A stretch of DNA of 64,000 nucleotides from Hemerocallis citrina (lineage: Eukaryota; Streptophyta; Magnoliopsida; Asparagales; Asphodelaceae), in contig CM030367.1 of the NCBI GenBank assembly GCA_017893485.1, positions 140,633,089-140,697,088 of the forward strand, read 5' to 3'. Positions 57,950 through 64,000 of the stretch are shown one piece after another. Made by a program: the position numbers and the translations under genes. Every line of letters starts with the position of its first letter. Within the stretch, counting starts at the first letter, position 1. The notes beneath the pieces are model-generated. The model saw only the letters and a list, made by a program, of their open reading frames with translations. It did not search any database and was not told the origin of the DNA.

Positions 57950-58200
57950 GCTATACACGAGTAATAACCACATACGAGCCAACTAAGCTACGTATGAAAC
58001 AATAACTACCTACGAGCCAGGCGGGCCTCGTAGGAGATAACCACGTACATACCAACCAAATAAGCCGCGTATGAGACCAACAGCTACGTACGGACCAGTC
58101 GGGCCGCGTACGAGACAACAACCTACATACGAGCCAACTAAGCTACGTATGAGACCCACCGCTACATACGGGCCAGTCGAGCCACGTACGAGCACGACCG
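57950..58200. repeat. 39-bp tandem repeats with internal inverted repeat, E
   Basis: About six units of the kind seen in C LTRs (CATACGAGCC...GCTACGTATGAGAC). Confidence 0.85.
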
Positions 58201-58259
58201 TGTGCAAACAACCATACAGGTAATCAGTCCTAGAAGCAACCAAGCGTGCTTACTAACAA

Positions 58260-59385
58260 ACTTAATCTTCTACTATTAGAAGTAACAAAGGGATCTACTA
58301 GTAGTCTAAGATCGGTATTCTACTAAGGAAGAATCCGAAGGCGACATAACCGCCTTTATCGAATTAACTATCGCTAGTGGTCTTCCCGATCTTACTACTT
58401 CGACCTATAATGTCTTAAGCATGACATACACTCGTAGGCATCTTCCTAAAGTAATCCAATTACAAAATAGAACTACTCACTATCACACTCCTAAGTATGA
58501 ATATGATTAATGCTTGTGTTTTCATCGAGCTTAAACATAAAAATCACTACGACCTAGACATAGAGTCTACTATAGTCAAGCGAGCATGAAAACTTACTAC
58601 TTATCTTGACTAATCACCATAACACAAGCATGGATAGATAACTAATATAACATACAATCATTCCAAGATATAGTAGATATTCTAACATTACTCCTACAAT
58701 GTTCTAATCATGTATTACTCTAGCATGGCATAGAATCCAACATAAATCACTACAACTAGCCATGGGTAGTTTCTTTACCCTAAGCATGAACATCCTAGTA
58801 TGGGTATCCTTAACTTAATAAGATCAATAATTTGCATGATCACTACTTACTTAGAATGAATCATGGTCATTCACTAACATAGTATACACTTCTCTACCAT
58901 TTATCTAGCATGGTATACAATTTGCATACAATTTAAACTAGCATGATATGCCAAATACTTACAATTAAGCTAGCATGATATATTGCTTTCCAACAATTAA
59001 ACTACCATGGTATATGATTTTATCATGGATCCTACAACACTCTAGGCACAATAAAATTTATCCAAACATTGTAGGAAACTTTTGGATTGAATCCTACACA
59101 TTCTAAGCATAACTAAGTCACTAAACATAATAGGAAACTTTAGGAATGAATCCTACAAAATTCTAGTATAAGTGAGTTACTAAACATGATAGGAAAAGAA
59201 TCCTACAATATTACCAAGCATGCTAGGAAAAGAATCCTACAACATTCTAAACGTTAAGCATGGTAGGATAAGTTTATAAAACATTCTACAATTAATTAAG
59301 CATAGAATCATGGTAGGATATTTTTATAAGTAATCCTACAACTAGCTAAGCATGGATTATGGCTTCTAAGCATTTCTAGAAGCAA
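58260..59385. other. E region with degenerate repeats, no gene
   Basis: AT-rich with scattered AAGCATG, AGCATGGTA and TCCTACAA words that grade into the next array. No protein-like ORF. Confidence 0.6.
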
Positions 59386-60110
59386 AGCTACCACTAACTA
59401 AGCATGGTAGGATATTTTTAAATGCAATCCTACAACTAATTAAGCATAGATATGGCTTCTAATTATTTTTAGAAGCAAAGCTACAACTAACTAAGCATGG
59501 TAAGCATGGTAGGATATTTTTAAATGCAATCCTACAACTAACTAAGCATGGATATGGCTTCTAATTATTTTTAGAAGCAAAGCTACAACTAACTAAGCAT
59601 GGTAAGCATGGTAGGATATTTTTAAATGCCATCCTACAACTAATTAAGCATAGATATGGCTTCTAATTATTTTTAGAAGCAAAGCTACAACTAACTAAGC
59701 ATGGTAAGCATGGTAGGATATTTTTAAATGCAATCCTACAACTAACTAAGCATGGATATGGCTTCTAATTATTTTTAGAAGCAAAGCTACAACTAACTAA
59801 GCATGGTAAGCATGGTAGGATGTTTTTAAATGCAATCCTACAACTAATTAAGCATAGATATGGCTTCTAATTATTTTTAGAAGCAAAGCTACAACTAACT
59901 AAGCATGGTAAGCATGGTAGGGTATTTTTAAATGCAATCCTACAACTAACTAAGCATGGATATGGCTTCTAATTATTTTTAGAAGCAAAGCTACAACTAA
60001 CTAAGCATGGTAAGCATGGTAGGATGTTTTTAAATGCAATCCTACAACTAATTAAGCATAGATATGGCTTCCAATTATTTTTAGAAGTGATCCTACAATA
60101 TTCTAAGCAC
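59386..60110. repeat. 102-bp tandem repeat, two hairpins per unit, E
   Basis: About seven units; the word GGTAGGAT recurs near 59406, 59508, 59610, 59711, 59813, 59916 and 60018. Each unit contains GTAGGAT...ATCCTAC and GCTTCTAA...TTAGAAGC inverted repeats. Units alternate between ATTAAGCATAGA and ACTAAGCATGGA variants, suggesting a 204-bp higher-order unit. Confidence 0.92.
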
Positions 60111-60146
60111 AAAACATAAAGGAATATTTTTAGAAAATATCCTACA

Positions 60147-60430
60147 ACATTCTACTACTACTACTACTTCTACTTTGATCAACACATAACATACAACTTA
60201 CTACTACTACTACTACTACTTCATTATCAAAATCACAACATACAACTTACTACTACTACTACTACTACTTCATTATCAAAATCACAATATACAACTTACT
60301 ACTACTACTACTACTACTTCCTTATCAAAACCACAACATACAACTTACTACTACCTTATTAATCAACATACATGCTACTACTACTTCATTTCATTACATA
60401 CTATTACTTATTATTTTAGCCTACTACTAC
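60147..60430. repeat. (TAC)n clusters, E
   Basis: CTACTACTACTACTAC runs alternating with CTTCATTATCAAAATCACAAC, three similar units of about 60 bp and flanking fragments. Confidence 0.92.
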
Positions 60431-60439
60431 TTAGTTGCT

Positions 60440-61290
60440 TACTAACCTTATTATCACTAGTGATAAAGAAAATGTCATTTTTATTTTACTTTACTTTACA
60501 AAAGAAAAGGTCTTTTTAATTAATTACAACTAGTGGTTAAAAATAAAAGAAAGATCCTTTTTAATTAATTACAACTAGTGATTGAAGATGAAAGAAAGAT
60601 CTTTTTAATTAGTTTCTACAACTAGTGATTAAAAAGAAAGAAAGATCTTTTTATAGTTTCTACAACTAGTGATTAAAAATAAAAGAAAGATCTTTTTATT
60701 AGTTTCTACAACTAGTGATTAAAAAGAAGAAAAGATCTTTTTATTAGTTTCTACAACTAGTGATTAAAAAGAAGAAAAGATCTTTTTATTAGTTTCTACA
60801 ACTAGTGTTTAAAAAGAAAGAAGATCTTTCTATTAGTTTCTACAACTAGTGATTAAAAGAAAGAAAGATCTTTTTATAGTTTCTACAACTAGTGATTAAA
60901 AATAAAAGAAAGATCTTTTTATTAGTTTCTACAACTAGTGATTAAAAGAAGAAAAGATTAGTTTCTACAACTAGTGTTTAAAAAGAAAGAAGATCTTTTT
61001 ATTAGTTTCTACCACTAGTGATTAAAAATAAAAGAAGATCTTTTTAATTTATTAGCTACAACTAGTGTGTAAAATAAAAGAAGATCTTTTTGATTAATAG
61101 CTACAACTAGTGATTAAGAATAAAAAGAAGATCTTTTTAATTTATTAGCTACAACTAGTGTTTAAAATAAAAGAAGATCTTTTTGATTAATAGCTACAAC
61201 TAGTGATTAAGAATAAAAAGAAGATCTTTTTAGCTACAACTAGTGTGTAAAATAAAAGAAGATCTTTTTGATTATTACACCAAGTCCTAC
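60440..61290. repeat. 45-65 bp minisatellite with AAGATCTTTTT and CTAGTG, E
   Basis: About 16 units of the type AAAGATCTTTTTATTAG, TTCTACAACTAGTGATTA and an A-rich stretch. AAAGATCTTT is a palindrome, and ACTAGT recurs in each unit. Length variation among units is high. Confidence 0.9.
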
Positions 61291-61771
61291 AACCAACAAT
61301 GGTTGTATATTTCAACAATATGCAATATGTGAGTCCTTTGGTCCAATATCATACAACAAAAACTACAATACTAAAGCTATGAACTTTTTGAGTTAGTAGT
61401 CACTACTACTAACTTTCTTTCTCTTTCATTCAACACAACCTCATAACCACACACCCACAAAAAGAACAAGGAAAACAAAACAAGAAGGTGAGAAGAAGAA
61501 GAAGTCACACAACAAACAACAAACAACCAAACAAACAAACAAAGAAACAAACAAAAGAAGAAACCAAGTGTGAAGAAACCCCCACCTTCTCTAACTTTGG
61601 TGGAAGAACTAGCTAGCTATTCCTTCTCCTTCCCCTAAGCTTGTTTAGAACTCTTCTATTACCTACAAAACAAAACTCTCTAGTTAATATGTTCTCTCTT
61701 TCTTTTCCTTTCCTTCTTTCTTTCTTTCTTTTGTTTTTTCTAAAATGAGAGAATGAGGTGAATGAGGGGAG

Positions 61772-61778
61772 TTTTATA
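61772..61778 (-). promoter_or_regulatory. TATA box of E
   Basis: TATAAAA on the minus strand, then CTCCCCTC, in the position equivalent to the TATA boxes of the C LTRs. Confidence 0.55.
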
Positions 61779-61847
61779 AAAGAGAATGGAGGAGGTAAGT
61801 GCACCTATTGGCACAAATTAACCTCAAAACAAGGGGCCGGCCATGAC

Positions 61848-61850
<3 letters not shown>

Positions 61851-61889
<39 letters not shown>
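61851..61889. repeat. 39-base G homopolymer in E
   Basis: 39 consecutive G, upstream of the TATA box in LTR sense (where it is a C run). C LTRs have shorter G tracts near but downstream of their TATA boxes. True length may differ because such runs sequence poorly. Confidence 0.75.
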
Positions 61890-61890
<1 letters not shown>

Positions 61891-64000
61891 GGGCATGGTG
61901 TAGACTAGTGAGGTGGAGTGATAAGGTTTCTAGAAGGGTTTAGTTCTAATCTTGTGCATACAATCCTCCTTAAACCTTCTAATCAAACCCTAATTCTCTA
62001 ATTAAGTTACCATGACAAGAAATAGTGTATTGTCCTAAAGTACATACCATATACTAGGTATAATATACTAAGTACCATACAATTATGTGTATGTGTACAT
62101 GTATGTGTATACAAAATCTTCTTGTAAAAATCCTCATAAAATTCCCAAAAATAATTTAATTTAGAAAATAATAGTAAGATAAATTTTATTATTACTTCGG
62201 GGAGTTGCGCTACCAATTTGATGCGCTTTGGATGCGCATCGACCGATAGACGTGCGTAGGCACTGTTTGTGGGCAACCCGGCGAAAAATCGCCAAAATAG
62301 TCCGATTTCGGAGTTAAAATAAAATAATAATAAAATAATAATAAAATAATAATTTATATGAGTTAATATCCGTCCGGGATATTACACGCATCGACCAAAG
62401 GCCACCGCCCCACCGCAACCCGGCTAAATGGCCTCCAGTCACCACCAAGAGTTCCCAAGACTTCCGGAAAGAGATCATGGAGGCCATCCTAGGGACCCCT
62501 GTCAATGAGACGCTCCACCGCACTCACTCGCGATCGGATGTCGGGGCAAGCGCATCCCGTGGCCCGACAGTCCCACTGGAGTATGATGAGGACATCCTAA
62601 AATGCCTCCAGAAAATGGAGAACCACCTCGACCACTTCGGCGACGGCGGTGCGAGGCCGGCTCAGGGTCAGACCGACCCGACCCCCTTTCTCCGCTGCAA
62701 TCCTACAAGCGAAAATACTCCAAAATTTCTGACCTCCCCAATTCGAGACCTATGACGGCGAGGGTGATCCTGCTAATCACATGGAGGGTTTCAAGATCCT
62801 TATGATAATTCACAGTGCTTCGGATCCCCTCCTGTGCCGTGCTTTCCCTGCCACCCTTCGAGGCCCGGCTCGAGAATGGTTCTCCAAGCTCGTCCCCGGC
62901 TCAGTCTACTCGTTCGATCAGCTGGAAGCCAATTTCCTAGCCCACTTCGTAACCAGCAGAAAAGCTGAGAAGACGAGTGCGTCCTTACTGGACCTCCGAC
63001 AGAAGGAAGGAGAGTCACTCCGGCAGTTCGTCCGAAGGTTCACTACGGAGGCAAGGTCAGTCTCCTCCCTCGACACTGGGGTCGCATCGACAGCATTCCG
63101 GCACAACATCCGGCACGGCCAGCTGAAGGCATCCCTGGCAAAGAAGCCTCCCATCGACTTTCCTGACCTTCTCAGTCGGGTCGAAAAGTACATCCGGGCC
63201 GAGGAGGCCCTAAATCTAGAAAGTGCCAAAGAAGTCCCAGAGAAGGGGAAGCACAAGGCCGACGAGACAGATCGGGCTAAGAAGGTCCCAAAAGATGGGA
63301 CCATCGCAAAGAGGGTCCCTCCGGTCCCACGCTTCGAGAGGTACACACCGCTGATCCAGAACGTATCAACTATCCTCTTAGCAATCGAAGACAGGAACCT
63401 CATCCAGTTCCCCCCTCGACCGGCCAACAACAAGAAAAGGGATCAGCGGTTCTACTGCCGCTTCTACCAGGACAACGGGCACGACACCGACTACTGCCAC
63501 GCACTCAAGGATGAAATCAAGGCCCTCATCCAACGAGGGTACCTCTGGGAATTCAAACGAGAAGACACACAGGATCAAAAGGACACAAGGAACCGGAGGC
63601 CTTCTCCTCCTCTTCGAACACCCAAACCGCGTCTCGAGTGGAACCCCGAGCTTGAAGGAACCGAGGGTCAAGCCAACTTGCATTGCATCTACGGAGGGCC
63701 CATGGGAGGAGAGTCCAGCACTTCCTGCAAGGCGTTCGTCCGATAGGTAAACGCTGTCCAGGGTCTCTCTTCCCCCCAGGTCCAGCAACTCCCTGTCTCC
63801 TTCTCGGGGGAAGACCTGGAGGGAGTTCGGCTTCCTCACTGCGATGCGCTCATCATCAGCCTCAGCATGGAGAACTACGAGGCCCGTCGGATCCTCGTGG
63901 ACAACGAGAGTTCGGTGAACATCCTCTTCTTGAAAGCATTTGAGAACCTCAAACTCTCCCGGGATAAGTTGAAGCCAGCTGGATACACCCTGCATGGATT

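Larger units (their letters stand above)
56304..62386 (-). mobile_element. 6.08-kb solo LTR E, related to element C LTRs
   Basis: On the plus strand it starts TGTAGCGCCCC and ends CGTCCGGGATATTACA, like the C LTRs. Perfect target duplication CGCAT at 56299-56303 and 62387-62391. It lacks primer-binding site, genes and polypurine tract, so it is a single LTR left by recombination between two LTRs. It shares with C the first 130 bp, the conserved core (about 57000-57080), the settlement of 39-bp repeats and the TATA region. Its middle has expanded by several tandem arrays, making it about 1.4-1.7 kb longer than the C LTRs. Confidence 0.93.
55419..64000 (+). mobile_element. Tat-like Ty3/gypsy element F, 5' part
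   Basis: LTR (about 55419-55956), primer-binding site, gag beginning at 56038, and protease reaching the window end. Gag is split by solo LTR E (56304-62386). Removing E and one copy of CGCAT restores the same frame (SRID). Gag is related to element D but less damaged: one frameshift near 62705 and one TAG at 63744. Pol lies beyond the window. Confidence 0.88.
56038..64000 (+). pseudogene. gag: Gag and start of protease of F, split by a solo LTR
   Basis: N-terminal part 56038-56303 (MAPKPRRAVTSTHRQDVPP, basic and proline/arginine-rich), then the solo LTR, then 62387 onward: FRKEIMEAILGTPVNETLH, a frameshift near 62705, capsid core 62750-63200 (MEGFKILMIIHSASDPLLCRAF, PAREWFSKLVPGSVYSFDQLE, LRQFVRRFTTEARS), a basic linker, and a Cys/His segment (YCRFYQDNGHDTDYCHALKDE). 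A TAG at 63744-63746 is followed in the same frame by SFSGEDLEGVRFPHCDALIIS and protease RRILVDNESSVNILF. The protease site reads Asp-Asn-Glu rather than Asp-x-Gly, as in D. The window ends within protease. Only three lesions including the insertion. Confidence 0.88.

Overview
The window reads as repeat-rich nuclear DNA of a flowering plant. It holds plant-type Ty3/gypsy elements (Tekay-like with chromodomain tail, and Tat-like), Ty1/copia elements, a Mutator-like DNA transposon with a FAR1/MULE/SWIM transposase, small foldback elements and very long LTRs. The species cannot be named from this sequence. I see no intact host gene, rRNA, tRNA gene or organelle segment; every clear coding region belongs to a mobile element.

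Layout, left part (1-45860): one nest four levels deep. An old Tat-like Ty3/gypsy element, 'D', supplies gag and protease at 1-1103 and its decayed RT, RNase H and integrase at 41864-44728, followed by tandem repeats and an antisense ORF. It was split by Tekay-like element 'A' (1109-41858; LTRs of 3.43 and 3.42 kb). A was split by a Mutator-like element 'M' (5521-25055) and by minus-strand element 'C' (26206-37192; LTRs of 4.4 and 4.7 kb around 1.9 kb of internal DNA). M was split inside its right terminal inverted repeat by a young, apparently complete Tekay-like element 'B' (13723-24575; two 2794-bp LTRs, perfect 5-bp target duplication). Small foldback elements sit in the A 5' LTR and inside M.

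Right part (45860-64000): a decayed Ty1/copia element with one LTR; a short unassigned flank; a compact Ty1/copia deletion derivative 'H' (51371-54358) that keeps only gag and protease; more flank; then a second Tat-like element 'F' whose gag is split by a 6.08-kb solo LTR 'E' related to C, flanked by a perfect target duplication. F runs off the right edge.

How parts work together: B has everything needed for transposition (coiled-coil ORF1, gag, and protease-RT-RNase H-integrase-chromodomain pol), and gag appears to be joined to pol by removing a 94-nt intron. A, C, E and H lack essential functions and could move only with proteins supplied in trans. Features not explained by ordinary annotation are paired GTCGAC palindromes spaced about 20 bp apart in LTRs of both a Ty3 and a Ty1 element, a covarying hairpin just before the polypurine tract in three elements, a shared coiled-coil/triple zinc-knuckle protein in A and C, an LTR core shared between otherwise divergent LTRs, and LTR minisatellites whose units are themselves hairpins.
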